From: an uncultured Oscillospiraceae bacterium
Lineage (GTDB): Bacteria > Bacillota > Clostridia > Oscillospirales > Acutalibacteraceae
Length of the DNA stretch: 16,945 nucleotides
NCBI GenBank assembly: GCA_900547305.1
Contig: URGH01000056.1
Span: 1-16,945, forward strand
Direction of reading: 5' to 3'
Below are positions 1 through 6,626 of the stretch, piece by piece. The stretch's first letter is position 1. Each line of letters begins with the position of its first letter. The notes under the pieces are model-generated. The model saw only the letters and a list, made by a program, of their open reading frames with translations, did no database searches and had not been told where the DNA came from. The position numbers and the translations under genes were made by a program.

Positions 1-15
1 GATAGAGCGCAGTCT

Positions 16-32
16 GAAAATCTTTGATTTTC
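16..32. repeat. short AT-rich inverted repeat
   Basis: Seven-base arms GAAAATC (16-22) and GATTTTC (26-32) enclose a TTT loop. No T-run follows, so it is not a typical intrinsic terminator. It lies close to a second, stronger hairpin at 56-82, and the two may belong to one structured intergenic element that starts outside the window. The function is unknown. Confidence 0.5.
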
Positions 33-55
33 GAGCGAGCGGCATTCCCGTCCAA

Positions 56-82
56 AAGCGTGTCGACTTTTTCGACACGCTT
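56..82. repeat. strong 11-bp hairpin, possible terminator or intergenic repeat
   Basis: AAGCGTGTCGA (56-66) pairs perfectly with TCGACACGCTT (72-82) around a CTTTT loop. On the plus strand the stem is followed by CGGTTATATA, a poor U-tract. On the minus strand the arm ends in TTTT before GGACGGG, a slightly better but still weak terminator. It could end a transcript coming from the left of the window, or it could be a dispersed palindromic repeat. The hairpin itself is certain; its role is not. Confidence 0.55.
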
Positions 83-134
83 CGGTTATATAAATGTAAC
101 CTAAAATAAGCATAATATTATTGAGGGTGATATT

Positions 135-311
135 GTGTTTAAGGTAGATAACGAGCTTAAAAGCGCGAATATTCCGCGCACGGTGCGATTTACAGAGCCG
201 CTTTTTGAAAAGCTGAATAAAACGGCGGCGGAAAACGGTATTTTATTTAATTTATTGGTTTTGCAGTGCTGTAAGTATGCGCTTGACGATATGCGGGAAA
301 ACGAAAAATAA
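135..311 (+). CDS. small ribbon-helix-helix (Arc/MetJ-like) protein
   Basis: A 58-aa reading frame with a GTG start and a TAA stop, preceded by GAGGGTGA at 123-130, a well-placed Shine-Dalgarno site. The protein has the layout of a ribbon-helix-helix DNA-binding fold: a short beta strand (RTVRF, residues 16-20), a first helix (about 22-35), a turn after Asn-Gly, and a second hydrophobic helix containing LLVLQCC (about 40-54). Such proteins dimerise through the strand and bind operator DNA; this is family knowledge, not shown here. It stands alone: the next gene is on the opposite strand and a hairpin terminator follows 15 bases after the stop. No toxin partner is visible, though the 5' neighbour is outside the window. 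AT-rich sequence at 86-116 could hold a promoter, but no convincing -35/-10 pair is present. Confidence 0.8.
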   Translation: MFKVDNELKSANIPRTVRFTEPLFEKLNKTAAENGILFNLLVLQCCKYALDDMRENEK

Positions 312-325
312 CTGTCCTATAAAGC

Positions 326-366
326 AAAAGCCGATGTGCGGTTCATCCGTAAATCGGCTTTTATAA
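326..366. terminator. bidirectional intrinsic terminator
   Basis: AAAAGCCGAT (326-335) pairs with ATCGGCTTTT (353-362) around a 17-base loop. The right arm runs into TTTTATAATTTTATT on the plus strand; on the minus strand the other arm gives TTTTGCTTTAT. It lies between the stop of the ribbon-helix-helix gene (311) and the stop of the minus-strand DUF4173 gene (390), so it can end both converging transcripts. Confidence 0.85.
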
Positions 367-389
367 TTTTATTCGGAATTATCGGTGTA

Positions 390-1994
390 TCAGGGATTAA
401 GATAATCGGTCTGAGCGGTAAAATCAAGCGCCTGCTCCGAGTACTCCTCACGTTCACGCCAGGCTTTAATAATTTCTTTAATATTCTTTTTAATAATTTG
501 CCTTGCGTTTTCGCGCGAATAATTGTATTTTGCGGGGTCGCTTTCGGTTTTGAATTTTACCTTGTTTCCGTTTATCTCAAACAGGTCCTCGGCTTTGTAA
601 TAAAGCGCGTGAAACGCTTCGTCGCTTACAGAACTGTTTTGACTTTTTGTAAGCTCGGCTATGTATGGCACAGCCGAATCGGAAAGATAACCTAAATATT
701 CCACGTCAAGCTCCTTTAAAATGCCGCTTTTGTACGCGTTTACATTGTAGCTTGCAACCGTGCGGTCAACATCGCAAAACCCGGTAATAAGACCGATTAC
801 GGCAAAGCAGCAAATTGCGCATTTTGCGGCGGGAAACCTTTTTATATACATAAACAGTATCATTATAATAAAAAGCAGGGCAACTGCAACCATAAAAATG
901 CTTGTGAGCAGGCGCAGCCGCGTAAGACCGTAATAGCCTATATATAAAAACATTTTTGAAATTGCGGTGGCGGCAAAGATAAGCGAAAAAGCGCATATAA
1001 GCGTGGAAGTTATACGCACCGAGAGCGGTATAGCGGCGGTATCGGTGCGTTTTACAAGGCACATAACAGCACCTACCGTAAAGAAATTCATGCCGCAAAC
1101 CCCGCAAAGCTCAAAAAAGCCGCGCCTTGCGTAGCCTGCCGCCGTAAAGGAATATCCCGCTGGCAAAATCCCCGAAAAGCCGCTGAAAAAGTATGCCGTT
1201 TGCGAAAGCAGATAAACAAGATAAACCGCCGATAAAACAGAGCAAAGGGTAACGGCGGTAACGGGCGGCAGCGTTTTAATATCATTATAAACCGAAATGC
1301 CGAAATTTTTGGCTTTAAGCCCGTTTTTCGCCGCGAAAAGCATAGAAAACAGGTAGACCGCCGCCGCAGCGCCGAGCAATATTTTAAGAATAAAAATACC
1401 GAAGCCTGAAAAAACCGAAATAATAAGCCCCTCAAACGCTGCGTCCGCGCTCATAAGCAACGGAAACACCACAACCAGAACGGGAACAGAGAGCAATATG
1501 CCTATAAGCACCTGCTTGTTGATTCCCTTGAAATTTTTTTCCTTGCGGTAGCCGCCGTAGGAGCGGAACGGCACCGTTATGTTATCAAACGGGTTAATAA
1601 TAAGCGTGTTAAGCGCGCCCATTACAGGTGAGGAAGTTTTATCCGCCGTGAAAAATCCCGAAACAAAAACGCCGTAAAGCGCGACTGCGGCTATGAAAAA
1701 CAGTATGTTAAGCAAGGTATCATTATAAACCGAGAATATAACCGAAAAGCCGAGCGAGCAAAACCCGCAGAAAACCGTGAATACGCTAAAGCGTTTGCGC
1801 TGCTTTATCATATACGCCGCGGTAAGGGCAAAAAGCAGAAAAAAGGACGCGGTAAAGCCTGCGTTAAACCCGCTGAAAATTGATAAATGCACAAAAAGCA
1901 CCGAGCATATAAGCGTTACGGCGGCAAACACCGTGTCTCTTTTGTGCCAGAGGGGTATGTTATTTAATGAATTATTAACTGCCGTATCGCACAT
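390..1994 (-). CDS. polytopic membrane protein, DUF4153/DUF4173 family
   Basis: A 534-aa integral membrane protein of unknown biochemical role. About 10-12 hydrophobic segments lie between residues 20 and 410, followed by a charged soluble tail of about 120 residues that is likely cytoplasmic or extracellular. The family is recognised from the YARRGFFELC segment (about 288-297), the YGLTRLRLLTS segment (about 354-364), and the ASYNVNAYKSG and DVEYLGYLSDSAVPYI segments at the start of the soluble part. The ATG overlaps the stop of the upstream regulator gene (TAATG), with GGAGTGATG just before it, so translation is probably coupled. It is the last gene of a DUF2975-HTH-DUF4173 operon and ends 24 bases before the 326-366 terminator. 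Substrate and function are not known; a transporter, sensor or envelope-stress role would be guesswork. Confidence 0.85.
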   Translation of the reverse strand: MCDTAVNNSLNNIPLWHKRDTVFAAVTLICSVLFVHLSIFSGFNAGFTASFFLLFALTAAYMIKQRKRFSVFTVFCGFCSLGFSVIFSVYNDTLLNILFFIAAVALYGVFVSGFFTADKTSSPVMGALNTLIINPFDNITVPFRSYGGYRKEKNFKGINKQVLIGILLSVPVLVVVFPLLMSADAAFEGLIISVFSGFGIFILKILLGAAAAVYLFSMLFAAKNGLKAKNFGISVYNDIKTLPPVTAVTLCSVLSAVYLVYLLSQTAYFFSGFSGILPAGYSFTAAGYARRGFFELCGVCGMNFFTVGAVMCLVKRTDTAAIPLSVRITSTLICAFSLIFAATAISKMFLYIGYYGLTRLRLLTSIFMVAVALLFIIMILFMYIKRFPAAKCAICCFAVIGLITGFCDVDRTVASYNVNAYKSGILKELDVEYLGYLSDSAVPYIAELTKSQNSSVSDEAFHALYYKAEDLFEINGNKVKFKTESDPAKYNYSRENARQIIKKNIKEIIKAWREREEYSEQALDFTAQTDYLNP

Positions 1995-2203
1995 TATTCA
2001 TCACTCCTGTATTCAAGTATATCGCCGGGCTGACACTCTAATACCTCGCATATTTTTTCAAGGGTTGAAAAGCGTATTGCCCGCGCCTTGTTGGTTTTGA
2101 GTATTGAAAGATTTGCCTGCGTTATGCCCACCTTTTCGGCAAGCTCGCCCGAGGATATTTTCCGCTTTGCCATCATAATATCAAGATTTATTATTATCGC
2201 CAT
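1994..2203 (-). CDS. small XRE/YozG-like helix-turn-helix regulator
   Basis: A 69-aa protein that is essentially one Cro/C1-type HTH domain. It has the typical opening MAIIINLDIMMAKRKIS, then helix-turn-helix residues GELAEKVGITQANLSILK (about 19-36), and the family-typical ending RFSTLEKICEVLECQPGDILEY (about 44-65). A GTG three codons upstream is in frame, but AGGGTGG at 2209-2215 lies five bases before the ATG at 2203 and overlaps the longer version, so the ATG is preferred. The Shine-Dalgarno site also overlaps the stop region of the upstream DUF2975 gene, and the stop codon overlaps the next start, so all three genes look translationally coupled. By family it is a DNA-binding repressor or activator, probably of its own operon. 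No effector domain is present, so any signal must come from a partner; the membrane proteins on either side are the obvious candidates. Confidence 0.9.
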   Translation of the reverse strand: MAIIINLDIMMAKRKISSGELAEKVGITQANLSILKTNKARAIRFSTLEKICEVLECQPGDILEYRSDE

Positions 2204-2208
2204 TTGTA

Positions 2209-2215
2209 CCACCCT
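2209..2215 (-). promoter_or_regulatory. Shine-Dalgarno site deciding the HTH gene start
   Basis: AGGGTGG on the minus strand lies five bases before ATG at 2203. It covers the alternative GTG start at 2212, which argues for the shorter protein. Confidence 0.75.
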
Positions 2216-2660
2216 ATATTGTAAGCTCGTTTTCGTTTTTAATTTCTATTGCCGCGCAAAACACGTTTTTAATAACTCTTAATATAAGGGCGAAAAAGCC
2301 CGCCGCCGTTCCCACAATATAAAACGGCAGGTAAAAATACCCGCTTGCAAGGGTTATAAGCGCCACGGCAACGCAGCACCATGAAAGTATGCGCAGAAAT
2401 TTTACGTTTTGCGAAACGAATACTTCCGATTTTAAAATATTTTTAAGCAGCAACCTGAGCGTTAATAGCGCCGCCGCGGCAAACGGCAGGCAGCAGTAAC
2501 AAACAGTTATAAGCACGGTTTTAAGCGCTTGCGTTTTGCCTGTTACTTCAATGTACCACCCCGCAATAAACGGAAGAAATATACCGACGGCTATTGCCGC
2601 GGCAAAAATAATATCGGTAAGAATTAGGGAAAGCTTGGTTGAACGCTTGGAGTTCCACAT
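2214..2660 (-). CDS. DUF2975 family membrane protein
   Basis: A 148-aa protein with four predicted membrane helices (about residues 12-32, 45-67, 86-107, 110-128). The DUF2975 family is recognised by the segment VFVSQNVKFLRILSWCC (about 79-95) and by the cytoplasmic end RVIKNVFCAAIEIKNENELTI (about 128-148). The ATG at 2660 has AGAGGAG upstream with a seven-base spacer, and a good promoter lies further upstream. It is the first gene of the operon and stops 10 bases before the start of the HTH gene. DUF2975 proteins are often found beside YozG-like HTH regulators in Firmicutes (recalled knowledge), which suggests that the membrane protein modulates the regulator. The molecular function is not established. 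Confidence 0.88.
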   Translation of the reverse strand: MWNSKRSTKLSLILTDIIFAAAIAVGIFLPFIAGWYIEVTGKTQALKTVLITVCYCCLPFAAAALLTLRLLLKNILKSEVFVSQNVKFLRILSWCCVAVALITLASGYFYLPFYIVGTAAGFFALILRVIKNVFCAAIEIKNENELTI

Positions 2661-2695
2661 AAAAATTCTCCTCTTTTTTCAAATTTTGTGATTTT

Positions 2696-2724
2696 ATGGT
2701 AGCACACTTTTTATCGTTTGTCAA
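2696..2724 (-). promoter_or_regulatory. sigma-A-type promoter of the DUF2975-HTH-DUF4173 operon
   Basis: On the minus strand a perfect -35 TTGACA (2724-2719) is followed after exactly 17 bases by a -10 TACCAT (2701-2696), four of six matches to consensus. Transcription would start near 2690, about 30 bases before the DUF2975 start codon. Confidence 0.7.
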
Positions 2725-2805
2725 TAAAAATATATTGAAATTTAATAACAAGTTGAAATTGGTTAAATAAGTGTTGCGGAAAATTTCTTTTTTGCGTAAA
2801 AACCT

Positions 2806-2834
2806 TTGCGTTTTGGAAAAATTTATATTATAAT
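2806..2834 (+). promoter_or_regulatory. putative promoter of the hprK-dnaE gene cluster
   Basis: A perfect -10 TATAAT lies at 2829-2834 in AT-rich DNA. The best -35 at 17-base spacing is TTGCGT (2806-2811), only three of six matches, so activity may depend on upstream AT-rich sequence or an activator. The expected start near 2841 leaves a leader of about 30 bases with GGAGG at 2856-2860 before the hprK ATG. Confidence 0.6.
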
Positions 2835-2870
2835 GATATACTGAGGATAATATATGGAGGGAGCGGACGA

Positions 2871-3836
2871 ATGAGGACGAATTTTACGGTATCGCTTGCG
2901 AAAATAATTTCGGAATTTTCGCTGGAAACGCTTAATATGCCGGCTAACCCCGAAAAAATACAAATATCCACCACCGAGGTAAACCGCCCGGGCTTGCATA
3001 TGGCGGGGTATTTTGAGTTTTTCGATGAAAAGCGAATACAGATAATAGGCAAGAGCGAGGAAAGCTTTTTACTGCGGTTCACCCCCGAAAAGGCGGAAAA
3101 AAGGCTGAAAGAATTTTTCTCCCACAAGCCGGTTGCGGTGGTTATATGCCGCAATATGCAGGTAGATGAGGTATACGCGAAAACCGCCGCGGAATACGGC
3201 GTGCCGCTTTTGCGCACGGCAGAGACTACATCGGACTTCACTTCTGCCCTAATAGCCTTTTTAAACTTAAATCTTGCGCCGAGGGTTACGCGCCACGGTG
3301 TTTTGGTGGAGGTTTACGGCGAGGGAATACTGTTGCTGGGCGAAAGCGGAGTAGGTAAAAGCGAAACCGCAATTGAGCTTATAAAGCGCGGTCACCGCCT
3401 TATAGCGGACGACGCGGTGGAAATACGCCGTGTATCAAATAAATCGCTTGTGGGCACTGCACCCGATAATATAAGGCATTTTATTGAGCTGCGCGGAATA
3501 GGTATTATTAACGCGAGCCGAATTTTCGGCGCGGGCGCGGTTAAGCTTACCGAGAAGATTGACCTTATAATAAACCTTGAAATATGGGATGTAAACAAGG
3601 TTTATGACCGTATGGGGCTTGATAACCAGACCACGGCTATATTGGGGCTTGAAATACCGTCGCTCACCATTCCGGTAAAGCCGGGGCGTAACTTAGCGGT
3701 TATAATTGAGGTTGCCGCAATGAACAGCAGGCAGAAAAAGCTCGGGTACAACGCGGCGCAGGATCTTCTCAAACGTCTTGGTATGACCGACGAGCCAGAG
3801 GACGTAAGCACAAACGAAACGGTTAATCCGTTCTGA
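2871..3836 (+). CDS. hprK: HPr kinase/phosphorylase
   Basis: A 321-aa bifunctional enzyme that phosphorylates the PTS protein HPr on its regulatory serine using ATP (or pyrophosphate) and also removes that phosphate. It is the sensor of carbon catabolite repression in Gram-positive bacteria and acts in the cytoplasm. The N-terminal domain spans about residues 1-130. The catalytic domain holds His142, the Walker A loop GESGVGKS (157-164), the acidic pair Asp180-Asp181, the family signature ELRGIGIINASRIFG (206-220) and the C-terminal IPVKPGRN loop (267-274). All expected catalytic residues are present and the length is normal. GGAGG lies 10 bases before the ATG. It is first in the cluster with glucokinase 28 bases downstream, consistent with coordinated sugar sensing and use. 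No HPr gene is in the window, so its protein substrate must be encoded elsewhere. Confidence 0.97.
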   Translation: MRTNFTVSLAKIISEFSLETLNMPANPEKIQISTTEVNRPGLHMAGYFEFFDEKRIQIIGKSEESFLLRFTPEKAEKRLKEFFSHKPVAVVICRNMQVDEVYAKTAAEYGVPLLRTAETTSDFTSALIAFLNLNLAPRVTRHGVLVEVYGEGILLLGESGVGKSETAIELIKRGHRLIADDAVEIRRVSNKSLVGTAPDNIRHFIELRGIGIINASRIFGAGAVKLTEKIDLIINLEIWDVNKVYDRMGLDNQTTAILGLEIPSLTIPVKPGRNLAVIIEVAAMNSRQKKLGYNAAQDLLKRLGMTDEPEDVSTNETVNPF

Positions 3837-3864
3837 TAATTTTAAAACAGGAGTGTAAATAAAA

Positions 3865-4821
3865 ATGTATAAGCTTGGAATTGACCTTGGAGGAACGAAT
3901 ATTGTTGCGGGAGTTGTAGACGATAATTATAAGATAGTCGCAACCGCGCAGGTTAAAACAAACTGCCCCCGCCCGGCAGAGGAAATTGTGGCGGATATGG
4001 CTGTTGCCGCAAAGCAGGCGGTTGAAAACGCGGGACTTAAACTTTCCGATATTGAGGCTATGGGCGTGGGAACACCCGGAGCTATAGACCCGGTACGCGG
4101 AGTGGTATGCTATGCTAACAACCTTGATTTTTACGATGTGCCCATGGCGGCTATGCTGAAAGAAAAACTGGGCGTTGATTTTTACATTGAAAACGACGCT
4201 AATGCCGCGGCATACGGCGAGTATATTGCGGGCGCGGGCAAGGGCTCGAACGATTTTATAGCAATTACTCTGGGCACAGGCGTCGGCGGCGGCGTTATAA
4301 TTGACGGTAAGATTTATTCCGGCTCAAACTATGCGGGCGCAGAGCTAGGCCATGTGGTTATAAATATGGACGGTGAAATTTGCACCTGCGGCAGACAGGG
4401 CTGCTGGGAAGCATACGCATCTGCTACGGCGCTTATCCGCCAGACAAAGCAGGCTATGATAAGATACCCGAAATCAAAAATGTGGGAGATATGCGGCGGA
4501 GATATAAGCAAGGTAAGCGGCAGAACCGCATTTGACGCCATGCGCGCGGGCGACGATACCGCAAAGCGCGTGGTTGACAGATATATTGAATATGTTGCAA
4601 TAGGTATTTCCAACAATATAAATATTTTCCAGCCGGACGTTCTGTGCGTCGGCGGCGGAATTTCAAAAGAGGGCAGTACCCTTATAGACCCGATTGTGGC
4701 TTATGTTGAGGGTGAAAACTACGCCCGCCACATTGCGAAGAAAACGCAGATAAAGGCGGCGGCTCTCGGAAACAACGCGGGAATTATAGGCGCGGCGTAC
4801 CTTTGCGACCTTTATAAATAA
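3865..4821 (+). CDS. glcK: ROK-family glucokinase
   Basis: A 318-aa cytoplasmic sugar kinase, most likely ATP-dependent glucokinase forming glucose 6-phosphate. The N-terminal phosphate-binding motif is LGIDLGGTN (4-12), the catalytic Asp111 lies in ENDANAA (109-115), and the second phosphate motif is GTGVGGG (137-143). The ROK zinc site is His163 with Cys173, Cys175 and Cys180 in CTCGRQGCWE. A CVGGGIS motif (261-267) and a GIIGAA end complete the fold. There is no N-terminal HTH domain, so it is an enzyme and not a ROK repressor. AGGAG at 3849-3853 supports the start. It sits between hprK and murB without a terminator, and pfkA lies further downstream, so the locus carries two early steps of glycolysis. 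Glucose specificity is inferred from the family; another hexose such as fructose or N-acetylglucosamine cannot be excluded. Confidence 0.93.
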   Translation: MYKLGIDLGGTNIVAGVVDDNYKIVATAQVKTNCPRPAEEIVADMAVAAKQAVENAGLKLSDIEAMGVGTPGAIDPVRGVVCYANNLDFYDVPMAAMLKEKLGVDFYIENDANAAAYGEYIAGAGKGSNDFIAITLGTGVGGGVIIDGKIYSGSNYAGAELGHVVINMDGEICTCGRQGCWEAYASATALIRQTKQAMIRYPKSKMWEICGGDISKVSGRTAFDAMRAGDDTAKRVVDRYIEYVAIGISNNINIFQPDVLCVGGGISKEGSTLIDPIVAYVEGENYARHIAKKTQIKAAALGNNAGIIGAAYLCDLYK

Positions 4822-4842
4822 TTAAACCTTGGGAGTGGCTTT

Positions 4843-5754
4843 ATGAGCGCAGAAGCATTGGCGGATTTTCTTAAAAGCGAAAATATCGAATACAGGCAAA
4901 ACGAGCCTATGCGGGCGCACACTACCTTTAAAATCGGGGGAGACGCGGATGTTTTTATAATTCCCGCCTCTCCCGCCGCGCTTATTTCAGCCGTTAAAAA
5001 ATGCGCCGAGCTTGAAATTCCGTATTTCATTTTGGGCAACGGCAGCAACCTTTTGGTGTCTGACGGCGGAATAGAGGGTGCGGTTATAAGCCTTGCGGGA
5101 ATAAACGGTATTTCGGCGAAGGGTGAAAAAATTACCTGCGGTGCGGGGGCTATGCTTTCCTCTGTCTGCCTGAAAGCCCTGTCATTATCTCTTACGGGGC
5201 TTGAATTTGCCTACGGAATACCCGGAACTGCGGGCGGCGCGCTTTATATGAACGCGGGCGCTTACGGCGGGCAAATGGCAGATGTAATTGAAAGCGCCGA
5301 GTGCCTGACTCCTGCGGGAGATATAAAGACCCTTAAAAAGGAAGATATGCGGCTCGGCTACCGCAGCAGCGTATTTAAAAAGGGCGGGCTTATAATAATT
5401 TCTTTGACCCTTGCTTTAAAAAAGGGCGATAAGGCGGAAATTAAGGCAGAAATGGACGAATTGCTTAACCGCCGCAAGCAAAAGCAGCCGCTTGAATACC
5501 CCAGCGCGGGCAGCACCTTTAAGCGGCCCGAGGGGTATTTTGCGGGCACGCTTATTGAAAAAAACGGCTTAAAAGGCTTAACCGTCGGCGGCGCGCAGGT
5601 AAGCGAAAAGCACGCGGGGTTTGTTATTAACCGCGGGGGCGCAACGGCTGCCGACGTAAAGGCGCTTATAGGAAAAATACAAAAAAAGGTTTTTGAGAAC
5701 GACGGAGTAATGCTGGAACCCGAGGTTATTTTTACGGGGCGGAACGGAGACTGA
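4843..5754 (+). CDS. murB: UDP-N-acetylenolpyruvoylglucosamine reductase
   Basis: A 303-aa FAD enzyme that reduces UDP-GlcNAc-enolpyruvate to UDP-MurNAc with NADPH, the second committed step of peptidoglycan synthesis. FAD-binding motifs are HTTFKIGG (26-33) and LGNGSNLLVSDGG (64-76), with GIPGTAGGALYMNAGAYGG at 125-143. Catalytic residues are visible: Arg174 in GYRSS, Ser224 in SAGSTFKRP, and Glu292/Glu294 in LEPEV. The length fits type II (Bacillus-like) MurB. GGGAGTGG lies just upstream of the ATG and the gap from glucokinase is 21 bases. The stop is four bases before the rapZ start, and the rapZ ribosome site lies inside the murB 3' end. Confidence 0.96.
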   Translation: MSAEALADFLKSENIEYRQNEPMRAHTTFKIGGDADVFIIPASPAALISAVKKCAELEIPYFILGNGSNLLVSDGGIEGAVISLAGINGISAKGEKITCGAGAMLSSVCLKALSLSLTGLEFAYGIPGTAGGALYMNAGAYGGQMADVIESAECLTPAGDIKTLKKEDMRLGYRSSVFKKGGLIIISLTLALKKGDKAEIKAEMDELLNRRKQKQPLEYPSAGSTFKRPEGYFAGTLIEKNGLKGLTVGGAQVSEKHAGFVINRGGATAADVKALIGKIQKKVFENDGVMLEPEVIFTGRNGD

Positions 5755-5758
5755 AAAA

Positions 5759-6619
5759 ATGGAATTGTTAATAGTAACTGGAATGTCGGGCGCGGGAAAA
5801 TCGCAGGCGGCAAACGCGCTTGAGGATATAGGCTTTTATTGCGTTGATAACATTCCGCCGGCAATAATACCCTCGTTTGTGGAGCTTTCGGCGCGCAGCG
5901 GCGATCTGCTTAATAAAATGGCGATTGTGACCGATATGCGCGGCGGCGTGCTTTTTTCGGAGATTGACGGGGTACTCGGCAACCTTAAAAAGAATAATAT
6001 TGAGTATAAAATACTGTTTTTGGACGCGGCTGACGACGTGCTTATACGCCGCTATAAGGAAAACAGGCGCAAGCACCCGCTGGCGGACGGCAACGATATG
6101 TCGGTAGCTGCGGCAATTGCGAAAGAGCGCGAAATGCTTAAAAAGATCCGCTTTTCGGCAGATTATGTGGTTGATACAAGCCGCATTTCAATAGCGCAGC
6201 TAAAGGTTCAGCTTTCTAATATTTTCTTCGGCAGCGTGAGCAACGTTTTAAAAATTCAGTGCAAGTCCTTCGGGTTTAAATACGGCTCGGATACAGAGGC
6301 GGATTTGGTGGTGGATGTAAGATGTCTGCCCAACCCGTTTTATGTTGAGGAATTAAAGGAAAAAACGGGGCTTGATAAGGAAGTGCGCGATTACGTTATG
6401 GCAAGCGAGGACAGCAAAAGGTTTCTCGACCGCCTTTTGGCGTTTATAGATTGCGCCGTACCTATGTATGCAAAGGAGGGTAAAAGTCAGCTTGTAATAT
6501 CCATAGGCTGCACGGGCGGAAAGCACCGCTCGGTCACCTTTGCGGAGCTGATAGGCGAGCATTTGCGCAACGAAAATTACAACTGCTCCATAAACCACAG
6601 GGATATTTACAAGCACTGA
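5759..6619 (+). CDS. rapZ: RapZ/YvcJ-family nucleotide-binding protein
   Basis: A 286-aa P-loop protein. The Walker A loop GMSGAGKS is at 8-15, followed by YCVDNIPP (27-34), a Walker-B-like FLDAADDVLIRRYKENRRKHPL (87-108), and the C-terminal domain with FGFKYG (171-176), DVRCLPNPFY (186-195) and GCTGGKHRSV (250-259). In Escherichia coli the orthologue binds GlcN6P and adapts RNase E to the GlmZ/GlmY small RNAs. In Firmicutes YvcJ binds and hydrolyses nucleotides and affects competence and cell-wall functions; the role in this organism is inferred. Start ATG is four bases after the murB stop, with GGAACGGAGA in the murB end serving as ribosome site. In Bacillus the next gene is yvcK; here whiA follows directly. 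Confidence 0.95.
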   Translation: MELLIVTGMSGAGKSQAANALEDIGFYCVDNIPPAIIPSFVELSARSGDLLNKMAIVTDMRGGVLFSEIDGVLGNLKKNNIEYKILFLDAADDVLIRRYKENRRKHPLADGNDMSVAAAIAKEREMLKKIRFSADYVVDTSRISIAQLKVQLSNIFFGSVSNVLKIQCKSFGFKYGSDTEADLVVDVRCLPNPFYVEELKEKTGLDKEVRDYVMASEDSKRFLDRLLAFIDCAVPMYAKEGKSQLVISIGCTGGKHRSVTFAELIGEHLRNENYNCSINHRDIYKH

Positions 6620-6626
6620 CAGCTTT

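Noticed and set aside
336..695. 119-codon plus-strand open frame with a hydrophobic translation
   Set aside because: It begins inside the terminator hairpin and lies antisense to the well-supported DUF4173 gene; no ribosome site and no recognisable family.
5358..5864. 168-codon minus-strand open frame over murB/rapZ
   Set aside because: Antisense shadow of two strong conserved genes; Pro/Ser-rich translation without any domain.
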